Source: Clostridia bacterium | Lineage (GTDB): Bacteria > Bacillota > Clostridia > Oscillospirales > CAG-382 | Reading direction: 5' to 3' | Assembly: GCA_017613815.1 (NCBI GenBank) | Contig: JAGADB010000074.1 | Span: forward strand, 1 to 5,723 | DNA length: 5,723 nt | In this document: positions 1-5,723 of the stretch, one piece after another | Layout of the letters: each line of letters starts with the position of its first letter | How positions within the stretch are numbered: position 1 is the stretch's first letter | Position numbers and translations under genes: made by a program | The notes under the pieces: generated by a model | The model's input: only the letters and a program-made list of their open reading frames with translations | Database searches by the model: none | What the model was told of the DNA's origin: nothing

Positions 1-1234
1 GCATTTGTTCCGCTTTTTCATACATTTCTTGTGAATGCGCAAGGTTCTTTTCAAGCGCGTCCTTCTTCTTTTCAAGGTCAATACGCTCTCTTTCGAGCTT
101 TCCTATAAGTCCTTCAAACGAGCGCGTGCCGTTGTCTATTTTTGCCTTCGACGCTTTGATAATGTCCTTTGAAATGCCGAGCTTGCTCGCTATCGCAAAG
201 GCGTTCGACTTCCCGGGAAGTCCGATGATAAGGCGGTAGGTTGGTTTAAGTGTTTCGACGTCAAACTCGCACGAGGCGTTTGATACGCCTTTTGTTTCGA
301 GCGCGTACGCTTTGAGCTCGGCATAATGCGTTGTGGACGCGCACAACGCCTTGCAGGAAGTTACTCTTTCGAGAATCGACTGTGCAAGCGCCTCGCCTTC
401 TATCGGGTCTGTGCCGGCGCCGAGTTCGTCGAACAGTATAAGGGAGTCCGGCGTAAATTCGCGTAGAATTTTCACGATATTTACCATATGGGCTGAAATG
501 GTAGATACCGACGGCTCGATACTCTGCTCGTCGCCGATGTCCGCGAGAATCGAGTCGAAAACGGGGAGAGTTGAGCTGTCGGACGCGGGAATATGGAGTC
601 CGCACTGCGCCATAAGGGAAAGAAGCCCTATCGTCTTTAAGGTTACCGTTTTTCCTCCGGTGTTTGGACCTGTGATGACGAGGGTTGTGAATTTTTTGCC
701 GAGATATACGTTTATCGGCACCGCGCTTTCCTTTTCGAGCAGCGGATGCCGCGCATTCACGAGATTTATATATTTATCTGTGTTGATTATCGGCTCCGAC
801 GACTCGGTTGCATACGAGTATTCCGCTTTAGCAAAAATCATGTCGAGGGACGTGATTATTTCAAAATCCGAGAGAATATCGTGCGAAAATCTGTCGCATT
901 CCGCGGAAAGTTCGTACAGAATGCGTTCCGTTTCGGCTTTTTCTTCGGCTTCGAGCGTGCGGAGCTTGTTGTTTTCCTCAACTACCTGCATCGGTTCAAT
1001 AAACAGCGTCGAGCCCGACGACGAGGTGTCGTGGACGAGTCCTTTTATTTCGTTTTTGTACTCGTTCTTTACGGGTATTACGTATCTGCCGTTTCTTATG
1101 GTTACGATATTTTCCTGCAGATACTTTGAATTTGCGCCCGACGTGTATTTCTGGAGCACGTCGCGTATTTTGTTCGACGAATTTTTAATTGAGCGCCTTA
1201 TGTCGAAAAGCTTCTGCGAAGCGTTGTCGGACAT
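1..1234 (-). CDS. mutS2: MutS2 main body, separated from its N-terminus by an in-frame stop; partial at left edge
   Basis: This is the central part of MutS2, a MutS-family ATPase that acts on branched DNA and/or collided ribosomes. The frame is open without a stop from 1348 to base 1 (449 codons). Counting codons from the ATG at 1714, visible landmarks are the TIRNGRYV motif (205-212), HDTSSSGSTLFIEP (228-241), Walker A GPNTGGKT (349-356), Walker B LILFDEL (425-431) followed by GAGTDP, and a C-terminal Lys/Glu-rich coiled-coil stretch at the edge. The family is usually near 785 residues, so the rest of the clamp region and the Smr nuclease domain should lie left of base 1. The start given is an internal ATG at codon 161, the first ATG after the stop, with AGAGGA 4 bases upstream. 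It is a candidate restart, not a proven one. If the stop is a sequencing error or is read through, this is simply the continuation of the gene starting at 1714. Identity as MutS2 is near certain; the start is not. Confidence 0.85.
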   Translation of the reverse strand, partial: MSDNASQKLFDIRRSIKNSSNKIRDVLQKYTSGANSKYLQENIVTIRNGRYVIPVKNEYKNEIKGLVHDTSSSGSTLFIEPMQVVEENNKLRTLEAEEKAETERILYELSAECDRFSHDILSDFEIITSLDMIFAKAEYSYATESSEPIINTDKYINLVNARHPLLEKESAVPINVYLGKKFTTLVITGPNTGGKTVTLKTIGLLSLMAQCGLHIPASDSSTLPVFDSILADIGDEQSIEPSVSTISAHMVNIVKILREFTPDSLILFDELGAGTDPIEGEALAQSILERVTSCKALCASTTHYAELKAYALETKGVSNASCEFDVETLKPTYRLIIGLPGKSNAFAIASKLGISKDIIKASKAKIDNGTRSFEGLIGKLERERIDLEKKKDALEKNLAHSQEMYEKAEQM

Positions 1235-1238
1235 GAGG

Positions 1239-1244
1239 TCCTCT
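1239..1244 (-). promoter_or_regulatory. Candidate internal ribosome binding site for a MutS2 restart
   Basis: The minus strand reads AGAGGA, then CCTC, then ATG (1234-1232). The same AGAGGA is used just before recO in this operon. The 4-base gap is slightly short. It is the only ATG with a purine-rich Shine-Dalgarno soon after the in-frame stop at 1349-1351, so it would decide the start of a separately made MutS2 body. It may be coincidence, since Glu-Asp codons (GAG GAC) produce such a sequence naturally. Confidence 0.35.
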
Positions 1245-1348
1245 GAAATTATCGCGGAATTTATCTTGTCGCGCAAAAATTTGTTGGGGCGCAGCGCGTT
1301 TTTATATTCGTCAAGCAGCGGCGCTTTTTCTTTTAAGGAAAGATAATT

Positions 1349-1714
1349 TTACATTGACAGCGACACGTTAAGAACGGTTGATATTTCAAGAAGCTGGCGC
1401 ATCGAGAGCATGCCGCCTTTTTTTGCGGTTTTAATGCTCTTGGTTATGTCCTTTGCGCCCATGAACGACGGGGAAGTCTTGGTCTGAACATATTGCTTTG
1501 CTTCCGACGTCTCTTTGAGGTTTTTGATTATGGTTTCCTTAGACGTAGAAGGGAAGAGCTTTGCTATTTTTTCCTTTCCCTTTTCGGTGGAAGCGTAAAC
1601 TTTTACGAGTTCAAGCACCTTATCGAGTTCAAGGGTTTTCATGGCGCGTTCAAACGCGCCTTTTTCGGCGCTTTTATTGAGATTGTCTGAATTGAGCATA
1701 AGGTTGTTTTTCAT
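1349..1714 (-). CDS. mutS2: MutS2 N-terminal fragment (121 aa) ending at a premature in-frame TAA
   Basis: This is the N-terminal domain of MutS2. The segment ELDKVLELVKVYASTEKGKE matches the usual family start (short helix, then a basic stretch), and the LSMRQLLEIS segment near the end matches the family's LSxxEFxEIS region. The ATG (1712-1714) overlaps the TGA of recO as ATGA, and AAAGGA (1721-1726) lies 6 bases upstream, so this start is well supported and coupled to recO. The frame ends at TAA (1349-1351), but recognisable MutS2 sequence continues in the same frame directly after it. From memory, alignment to Bacillus subtilis MutS2 puts a lysine at the stop; AAA to TAA is a single base change. 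A 121-residue product would lack the ATPase and all known functional sites. It could be a recent nonsense mutation, a sequencing or assembly error, or one half of a split gene. Confidence 0.85.
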   Translation of the reverse strand: MKNNLMLNSDNLNKSAEKGAFERAMKTLELDKVLELVKVYASTEKGKEKIAKLFPSTSKETIIKNLKETSEAKQYVQTKTSPSFMGAKDITKSIKTAKKGGMLSMRQLLEISTVLNVSLSM

Positions 1715-2508
1715 TTTTGGTCCTTTAATAACTGTTTTTTAATGGAATAATAAAATTTCAGCGACTCAAAAGAGCGTTCGGCCGTGTAGATTAAGTATTT
1801 TTCGCAGAATTCGCAGAACGCGGAAGCGTTTATGCCGTCAAGCTTAAAGGTCGCAAATCGGTTTATCTGCGAATTTATGACGTACTGAATTGCAAACGAG
1901 GCGGAAACAGACAACTTTTTTAAGTTTTCGCCGTAATTATTTCCGTTTTTTGAAACGCAGTCTTCACAAATTATTTCGTTTTCGGCAAAGCTGAAAAATA
2001 CGTGTTTTGAGTGTATTGCGCCGAGAGCTGTTCCGCAGGACTTACAGTATTCAAACTGCGGTGCAAAGCCGCATACGCAGGCAAGCTTGAGTTCAAAAGC
2101 CGCCTTTGTAAGCCAAAGCGGCTTGTTTTCGTCTTTTGCAACGACGTACAGCGCGTTAAGAAGCAGGCGCAAAACGTCAGTCTCATCGTTTTCGCTCGTT
2201 GCGAAAAATGCGGTGATTTCGGCAAAATAACACGCAAGCGCATATTTTTCAACGTCGTCCCGTATACCGTAAAATCCGTCTTTCAAGTTTGCGGATTTGA
2301 GAACGTACTGGTTTTTGTACTTTAATATCTCAAATTCGCTGTAACAGAAAAGCTGGACGGCGGAGCTGTTTTTGCTCTTTATGCTCTTTACGCCCTTTGC
2401 CGTTACGGAAATTATGCCTTTGTTTGCCGTAAGAACGGTCAGTATTTTGTCGTTGTCGTTGTATAAAACCTCTTTTAAGACTATTCCGTAAAAAGTCAGA
2501 GTATCCAA
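1711..2508 (-). CDS. recO: DNA repair protein RecO
   Basis: RecO works with RecR (and RecF) to load RecA onto SSB-coated single-stranded DNA during gap repair and recombination. The N-terminal OB fold has the family signature GIVLKEVLYNDNDKILTVLT followed by KGIISVTAKGVKSIKSK. The middle is helical, and a zinc ribbon follows with two cysteine pairs, YCKSC and ICEDC (Cys155/158 and Cys181/184). A length of about 265 residues is normal. Two TTG starts compete. TTG at 2512-2514 overlaps the era stop as TTGA but touches the Shine-Dalgarno AGAGGA with no gap. TTG at 2506-2508, two codons later, has an ideal 6-base gap, so it is chosen here; the alternative end is 2514. The stop overlaps the mutS2 ATG. 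No ATG is available at the N-terminus, which suggests modest translation coupled to the upstream gene. Confidence 0.95.
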   Translation of the reverse strand: MDTLTFYGIVLKEVLYNDNDKILTVLTANKGIISVTAKGVKSIKSKNSSAVQLFCYSEFEILKYKNQYVLKSANLKDGFYGIRDDVEKYALACYFAEITAFFATSENDETDVLRLLLNALYVVAKDENKPLWLTKAAFELKLACVCGFAPQFEYCKSCGTALGAIHSKHVFFSFAENEIICEDCVSKNGNNYGENLKKLSVSASFAIQYVINSQINRFATFKLDGINASAFCEFCEKYLIYTAERSFESLKFYYSIKKQLLKDQK

Positions 2509-2510
2509 GT

Positions 2511-3920
2511 TCAATCCTCTTTTTTGAAGCCGAGACGGGAGAGGTTAAGCTCGCTGTCCCGCCAGTTTTCTTTAACTTTTACCCACAAATTGAGATATAC
2601 CTTTTTGCCGGTGATTTTTTCAATGTCCTCACGCGCAAAAGTCGCCGCTTTTTTGAGAGTTGCGCCGTTTTTTCCGATAATGATTTTTTTGTGCGCCTCT
2701 TTTTCGCAGTATATTTCGGCGCGGATTTCCACAATGTTCGGCTTTTCGGTGTAGTCCTCGATGGTTACCGCCGTTCCGTGCGGAATTTCGTCGTCAAGCA
2801 GCCGCAAAAGCTTTTCTCTTATTATTTCCGAAGCCATCTGCCTTGCCGTCTGGTCGGTTATCATATCCGACGGGAAGAACCACTTCTCGTTTTTGAGAAA
2901 CCGGCGGAGTTCCGGGATGATTTCGTTTACGTTTTCGCCCGTAAGCGCGCTTGCGGGAATTATCGCCTTGAAATCAAACATTTTGGAATACTTGTCGATG
3001 GTTATTAGCAGGCGGTCCTTTTTTGAAACGTCGGTTTTGTTAATTACAAGAATAGCGGGAAGATTGAATTTCTTTAAGTTTTCAATTATTTCCTTGTCCG
3101 CGGGGGTTATGTTTTCAGTCGCCTCAACTACGAGCACTATCGCGTCGGCGTCGGGAACCGAGGACTTCGCGGCGTTCACCATATATTCGCCGAGCTTGTT
3201 TTTCGGCTTGTGAAGTCCGGGCGTGTCAATGAAAACGTACTGCTCGTTTCCCTGCGTTAAGATTCCCGTGATTTTTCCGCGCGTCGTCTGCGGCTTTTTT
3301 GATACCGCCGCAACCTTTTCGCCGATAATCGCGTTGAGCAGCGTGCTTTTGCCGACGTTCGGGCGACCCACGATGCTTATAAACGCGGTTTTCATATTTT
3401 TTTCGTCGATTTTTTCAGCTTCGTCGGAAGGGGCATTAAAAGTGTTTCTTTTGAGCCCGAGCGTGTCCAGAACGTATTCGCACGTCTCGTTCATATATTC
3501 CTCGTCGTCCTTGCTCGTTTCATGGTCGTATCCCAAAAGGTGCAAAACCGAGTGAACGCACAAAAATCCGACTTCTCTGTCTATGCCGTGTCCGTATTCT
3601 TCCGCCTGAGACTTCGCTTTTTCGAGGGATATTACTATGTCTCCCAAAGCGCACGGCTCATCCGACTCGTCGTCGTACTCGATTTCGCCGTTTTCGAACA
3701 TCGGAAAGGACAGCACGTCCGTCGGAACGTCTTTGTTTCTGTATTTCTTATTTAATTCCCGTATTCCCTCGTTGTCGGTAAAGGTTAAGGATATTTCAAC
3801 GGGGATTTCGAGTTCCGCGTCGTCAAGAGCGGCTATAATCACCTTTTTCGCAAGCGCTCTTAATGACGGAGTGAGTTCGACCTTGCTTTGATTGTTTGTC
3901 GTGTATATTTTGTGTTTCAT
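2511..3920 (-). CDS. ybeY-era: Fused YbeY endoribonuclease - Era GTPase (469 aa)
   Basis: One continuous frame encodes two ribosome-assembly proteins. Residues 1 to about 158 are YbeY, a metal-dependent endoribonuclease for 16S rRNA 3'-end maturation and rRNA quality control. It shows LNKKYRNKDVPTDVLSFP (56-73, with the conserved Arg61), GDIVIS (93-98) and the metal-binding triad H123-x3-H127-x5-H133. Residues about 159-175 are a polar linker. Residues 176-469 are a full-length Era: G1 GRPNVGKS (185-192), G2 QTTRGK (211-216), G3 DTPG (232-235), G4 NKTD (294-297), G5 SAL (324-326), then a C-terminal KH domain with GKNG (416-419) that binds the 16S 3' end. All catalytic motifs look intact; Gly215 replaces the Asn or His common in G2. 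The ATG overlaps the phoH stop (ATGA), with AAGAAGG 7 bases upstream. The Era-proximal ATG (Met176, 3393-3395) has no Shine-Dalgarno, so separate Era synthesis looks unlikely. Many Firmicutes have separate ybeY and era genes with dgkA and cdd between them. Confidence 0.96.
   Translation of the reverse strand: MKHKIYTTNNQSKVELTPSLRALAKKVIIAALDDAELEIPVEISLTFTDNEGIRELNKKYRNKDVPTDVLSFPMFENGEIEYDDESDEPCALGDIVISLEKAKSQAEEYGHGIDREVGFLCVHSVLHLLGYDHETSKDDEEYMNETCEYVLDTLGLKRNTFNAPSDEAEKIDEKNMKTAFISIVGRPNVGKSTLLNAIIGEKVAAVSKKPQTTRGKITGILTQGNEQYVFIDTPGLHKPKNKLGEYMVNAAKSSVPDADAIVLVVEATENITPADKEIIENLKKFNLPAILVINKTDVSKKDRLLITIDKYSKMFDFKAIIPASALTGENVNEIIPELRRFLKNEKWFFPSDMITDQTARQMASEIIREKLLRLLDDEIPHGTAVTIEDYTEKPNIVEIRAEIYCEKEAHKKIIIGKNGATLKKAATFAREDIEKITGKKVYLNLWVKVKENWRDSELNLSRLGFKKED
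2515..2520 (-). promoter_or_regulatory. Shine-Dalgarno that decides the recO start
   Basis: The minus strand reads AGAGGA TTGAAC TTG. The AGAGGA lies inside the last codons of the ybeY-era gene. Its spacing is 0 bases to the TTG at 2514 and 6 bases to the TTG at 2508, favouring the second. Ribosomes finishing at the era TGA (2511-2513) would sit directly over this site, which suits termination-reinitiation. Confidence 0.6.
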
Positions 3921-4888
3921 TCTTCGACCTTCTTGTTGTTTTCGTAATTTTCGTATGCGTTTATGATTTTTTGAACGAGTGAGTGGCGCACAATGTCTTT
4001 TGAAGTGAGATAGAATACCGAAATACCCGGAATGTTTTCGAGAATTTTTACTGCCTCCGAAAGGCCGCTTTTTACGCCTCTCGGCAGGTCAATCTGAGTG
4101 ATGTCGCCGGTTACTACGACCTTTGAGCCGAAGCCGAGTCTTGTCAAAAACATCTTCATCTGTTCGGGTGTCGTGTTTTGCGCCTCGTCGAGAATTATAA
4201 AGGAATCGTCAAGCGTCCTGCCTCTCATATATGCAAGCGGGGCAATTTCTATTGCGCCTTTTTCAAGGTTTCTCGTGTAGCCGTCCATTCCGAGCATCTG
4301 GAACAGCGCGTCGTAAAGAGGACGGAGGTACGGGTCGATTTTGCTCTGCAAATCGCCGGGGAGAAAGCCGAGGCGTTCTCCCGCTTCAACCGCGGGGCGG
4401 GTGAGTATGATTCTCGTAACCTGCTTTGCGCGCAGCGCGTTTACCGCCATTGCAACGGCAAGAAAAGTCTTTCCCGTTCCGGCAGGTCCTATCGCAAACG
4501 TCAAGGTGTTTTGAGAAATTGAGTCTATATACTGCTTCTGACCGACGGTTTTCGCTTTGACGGGCTTTCCGCGCGACGTGATGCATATACAGTCGCCGTC
4601 AAGCGTCTGGAGAGAGCCCGCGCTTCCGGAATTTACCATGCTTATAACGTATCTTACGGTTTGTTCGTTGGGTACGTCATGGTTTTCCGACAGTTTGAGC
4701 AGATATTCTATCGCGTTTGCCGCCTGTTCAACGTCCGACGGCTCGTCGCCGATGACGTTTATTCCTTCCGACGTCTGAAAAAGGCGCACGCCGAATTCAC
4801 TTTCGATGATTTTTGTGTTTGCGTCAAAATCGCCGAATATTTCCGCCGTTTTTTCGGTAGATGCAATTTTTACGAGTTTTTCAGTCAT
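3917..4888 (-). CDS. phoH: PhoH-like ATPase
   Basis: This is a cytoplasmic P-loop ATPase of the PhoH family, with a fold like the superfamily 1 helicase core. Its exact role is unsettled, but its constant pairing with ybeY points to RNA or ribosome metabolism. Residues about 1-70 form the small N-terminal domain of the long PhoH type. The ATPase domain follows: Walker A GPAGTGKT (134-141), the family block TRPAVEAGERLGFLPGDLQ (163-181) running into KIDPYLRPLYDAL, Walker B FIILDEAQN (230-238) and the TGDITQIDLP sensor region (260-269). A length of 323 residues is typical and no key residue is missing. The ATG has AAAGGA (4897-4902) 8 bases upstream and sits about 26 bases after the predicted transcription start, making it the first gene of the operon. 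It overlaps ybeY-era by 4 bases. No pgpH-like gene lies between phoH and ybeY, where many Firmicutes have one. Confidence 0.97.
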   Translation of the reverse strand: MTEKLVKIASTEKTAEIFGDFDANTKIIESEFGVRLFQTSEGINVIGDEPSDVEQAANAIEYLLKLSENHDVPNEQTVRYVISMVNSGSAGSLQTLDGDCICITSRGKPVKAKTVGQKQYIDSISQNTLTFAIGPAGTGKTFLAVAMAVNALRAKQVTRIILTRPAVEAGERLGFLPGDLQSKIDPYLRPLYDALFQMLGMDGYTRNLEKGAIEIAPLAYMRGRTLDDSFIILDEAQNTTPEQMKMFLTRLGFGSKVVVTGDITQIDLPRGVKSGLSEAVKILENIPGISVFYLTSKDIVRHSLVQKIINAYENYENNKKVEE

Positions 4889-4920
4889 ATTCCGAGTCCT
4901 TTCAATATCTGTACATTATA

Positions 4921-4949
4921 ATTATATAATAGCTTTGCGTTTTTTTCAA
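4921..4949 (-). promoter_or_regulatory. Housekeeping (sigma-A type) promoter of the phoH operon
   Basis: On the minus strand, -35 TTGAAA (4944-4949) and -10 TATAAT (4921-4926) are separated by exactly 17 bases. This is one mismatch from the full consensus. A second TATAAT follows directly (4915-4920) but is 23 bases from the -35 box, too far to use it. Transcription should begin near 4914, leaving a leader of about 26 bases before the phoH ATG. No other good promoter was noticed between the downstream genes, so this one probably drives phoH, ybeY-era, recO and mutS2. Confidence 0.85.
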
Positions 4950-4959
4950 TACGCAAAGC
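4932..4959. repeat. 9-bp perfect inverted repeat around the -35 box of the phoH promoter
   Basis: The arms are GCTTTGCGT (4932-4940) and ACGCAAAGC (4951-4959), separated by 10 bases. The -35 hexamer of the phoH promoter lies entirely inside the spacer. The arm centres are 19 bp apart, close to two helical turns, which would suit a dimeric DNA-binding protein. On the plus strand the right arm is followed by GTG and seven Ts (4963-4969), so it also resembles an intrinsic terminator in that direction, though no plus-strand gene lies immediately before it. Operator and terminator readings are both inference. Confidence 0.6.
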
Positions 4960-5033
4960 GTGTTTTTTTATGTTTTGCGCATTTGAAGTCAATTATATGC
5001 ATAAGGAGGAATAATCATAAAGCGCGGAAAACT

Positions 5034-5042
5034 CATATTATA
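5034..5042 (+). promoter_or_regulatory. Candidate sporulation-type -10 element for dpaA
   Basis: CATATTATA fits the pattern CATAnnnTA known for mother-cell sigma-K -10 elements and also resembles the sigma-E pattern CATAnnAT. A weak upstream match TCATAA (5015-5020) could be part of a sigma-E -35, but its spacing is a little short, and no convincing -35 can be fixed. Transcription would start near 5049, about 29 bases before the dpaA TTG. Known dpaA genes are switched on in the mother cell late in sporulation, which makes this plausible. The motif is short and AT-rich, so a chance match is possible. Confidence 0.45.
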
Positions 5043-5077
5043 TAGCATGTACAAACAAAGCGAAAGGGGGCAGATAA

Positions 5078-5723
5078 TTGAAAACAGATATAAAAGTCGG
5101 TTTTCTCGGCGGAACGGAAAGACAAATTATTTCAGCTAAGAAAATCGCTTCTTACGGTTACGAAACCGCTGTGTGCGGCTTTGAAAAATATAACGGAAAT
5201 TTCGGACTTTGTACCAGAATTAAAAACTTATCCGACCTTGCTTTGATGTCGGACGTTTTGATTTTGCCGCTTCCCGCAACGACTGACGGAAAAACCGTAA
5301 ACGCTCCGTTTTCCGAAAAATCAATTAATCTTTCGGAAGTATTTTCCGCAAAACTTGAAAATAAACCCGTTCTTTACGGAAATTGCGGCAATATAATTGA
5401 AAAATACGCGTCTGAATATAATATACGCACGTTTGATTATTACGTTGAGGAACTGAAAAATAAAAACGCGGTTCTTACCGCCGAAGGAGTTATAGAAATA
5501 GCTTTAAGAGAGATGAAGAGCTCGCTGTATGAGAGTAAGTGCCTCGTTGCAGGCTACGGAAGAATAGGAAGGGTTTTGTCGGAAAGGCTTAAAGCGTTCG
5601 GCACCGAAGTATACGCTTCCGCAAGAAGAAAAGAGAAGCTTGAGGAAGCGAAAAGGAACGGAATTAATCCCGTAAAGAACGAAGAACTGCCGCTTGCCGC
5701 GGAAAAATGCGGTCTTATCGTAA
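5078..5723 (+). CDS. dpaA: Dipicolinate synthase subunit A, N-terminal 215 codons (partial)
   Basis: DpaA (SpoVFA) acts with the flavoprotein DpaB to make dipicolinic acid from the lysine-pathway intermediate dihydrodipicolinate. The product accumulates with calcium in the spore core and gives heat resistance. The N-terminal domain starts IKVGFLGGTERQ and carries LPLPATTDGKTV (63-74), matching the family's LPVSATT region. NKNAVLTAEGVIEIAL (128-143) precedes the NAD(P)-binding Rossmann motif GYGRIG (159-164), with SARR (181-184) near the end of the second strand. The family is usually about 290-300 residues, so roughly the last quarter is beyond the right edge, where dpaB would be expected. 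The start is TTG with AAAGGGGG (5063-5070) 7 bases upstream; no ATG lies in frame nearby. The gene is divergent from phoH and has its own, probably sporulation-specific, promoter. Confidence 0.93.
   Translation, partial: MKTDIKVGFLGGTERQIISAKKIASYGYETAVCGFEKYNGNFGLCTRIKNLSDLALMSDVLILPLPATTDGKTVNAPFSEKSINLSEVFSAKLENKPVLYGNCGNIIEKYASEYNIRTFDYYVEELKNKNAVLTAEGVIEIALREMKSSLYESKCLVAGYGRIGRVLSERLKAFGTEVYASARRKEKLEEAKRNGINPVKNEELPLAAEKCGLIV

Noticed and set aside
333..1346. Long plus-strand reading frame (337 codons) opposite mutS2
   Set aside because: It lies antisense to the strongly conserved MutS2 ATPase core, resembles no known protein, and is rich in Ser and Phe as expected from a shadow frame. 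It arises from the codon usage of the real gene.
1349..1351. Recoding of TAA as an amino acid
   Set aside because: TAA is not known to be recoded in bacteria, the recO and ybeY-era stops are ordinary TGA codons, and no other in-frame TAA occurs in the window's genes.
3393..3395. Separate start codon for Era inside the fused gene
   Set aside because: The upstream sequence is A-rich (GACGAAAAAAAT) without a Shine-Dalgarno, and the frame is continuous from YbeY, so a fused product is more likely.
4975..5003. Sigma-A promoter for dpaA (TTGCGC or TTGAAG with a -10 near 4996-5003)
   Set aside because: The possible -10 boxes (TATGCA, TGCATA) match poorly or have the wrong spacing. The CATATTATA element is the better candidate.
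4889..5077. Riboswitch or small RNA in the divergent gap
   Set aside because: Apart from the 9-bp dyad, no conserved aptamer-like pairing was recognised, and the phoH leader is only about 26 bases.
5047..5142. Short plus-strand frame starting at ATG 5047, about 31 codons
   Set aside because: It has no Shine-Dalgarno at a suitable distance, overlaps the dpaA start in another frame, and its sequence beyond 5078 is only a shadow of dpaA.

Overview
The window looks like chromosomal DNA of an anaerobic, spore-forming Firmicute (Clostridia-like), probably an uncultured lineage. The evidence is a clostridial-type housekeeping cluster (phoH, ybeY, era, recO), TTG starts, AG-rich Shine-Dalgarno sites, and a divergent dpaA, which makes the spore-specific compound dipicolinic acid. 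No exact taxon can be named from the sequence. There are no tRNA or rRNA genes, CRISPR arrays, insertion sequences or phage genes.

Layout. From about 4949 down to base 1, everything is one tightly packed operon on the minus strand: promoter (4921-4949), phoH (3917-4888), a fused ybeY-era gene (2511-3920), recO (1711-2508) and mutS2 (from 1714, running off the left edge). Junctions are 4-base stop/start overlaps or a 2-base gap, so the genes are probably translationally coupled. On the plus strand, dpaA starts at 5078 and runs off the right edge. The 189-base gap between the divergent genes (4889-5077) holds a near-ideal housekeeping promoter for phoH with a 9-bp inverted repeat around its -35 box, a candidate sporulation-type -10 element for dpaA, and an orphan Shine-Dalgarno-like sequence.

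How the genes fit together. PhoH (ATPase), YbeY (endoribonuclease for 16S rRNA maturation) and Era (GTPase and KH protein bound to the 3' end of 16S rRNA) form a ribosome-biogenesis module. RecO (recombination mediator) and MutS2 (ATPase in recombination control or ribosome rescue) form a DNA repair and quality-control module on the same transcript. DpaA belongs to the late sporulation programme and only shares the intergenic region.

Two things stand out. YbeY and Era are one continuous 469-residue protein. The mutS2 reading frame is cut by a single in-frame TAA after codon 121, while 449 further codons remain open and well conserved. No clearly new system is visible; these two gene architectures and the regulatory gap are the parts worth a second look.
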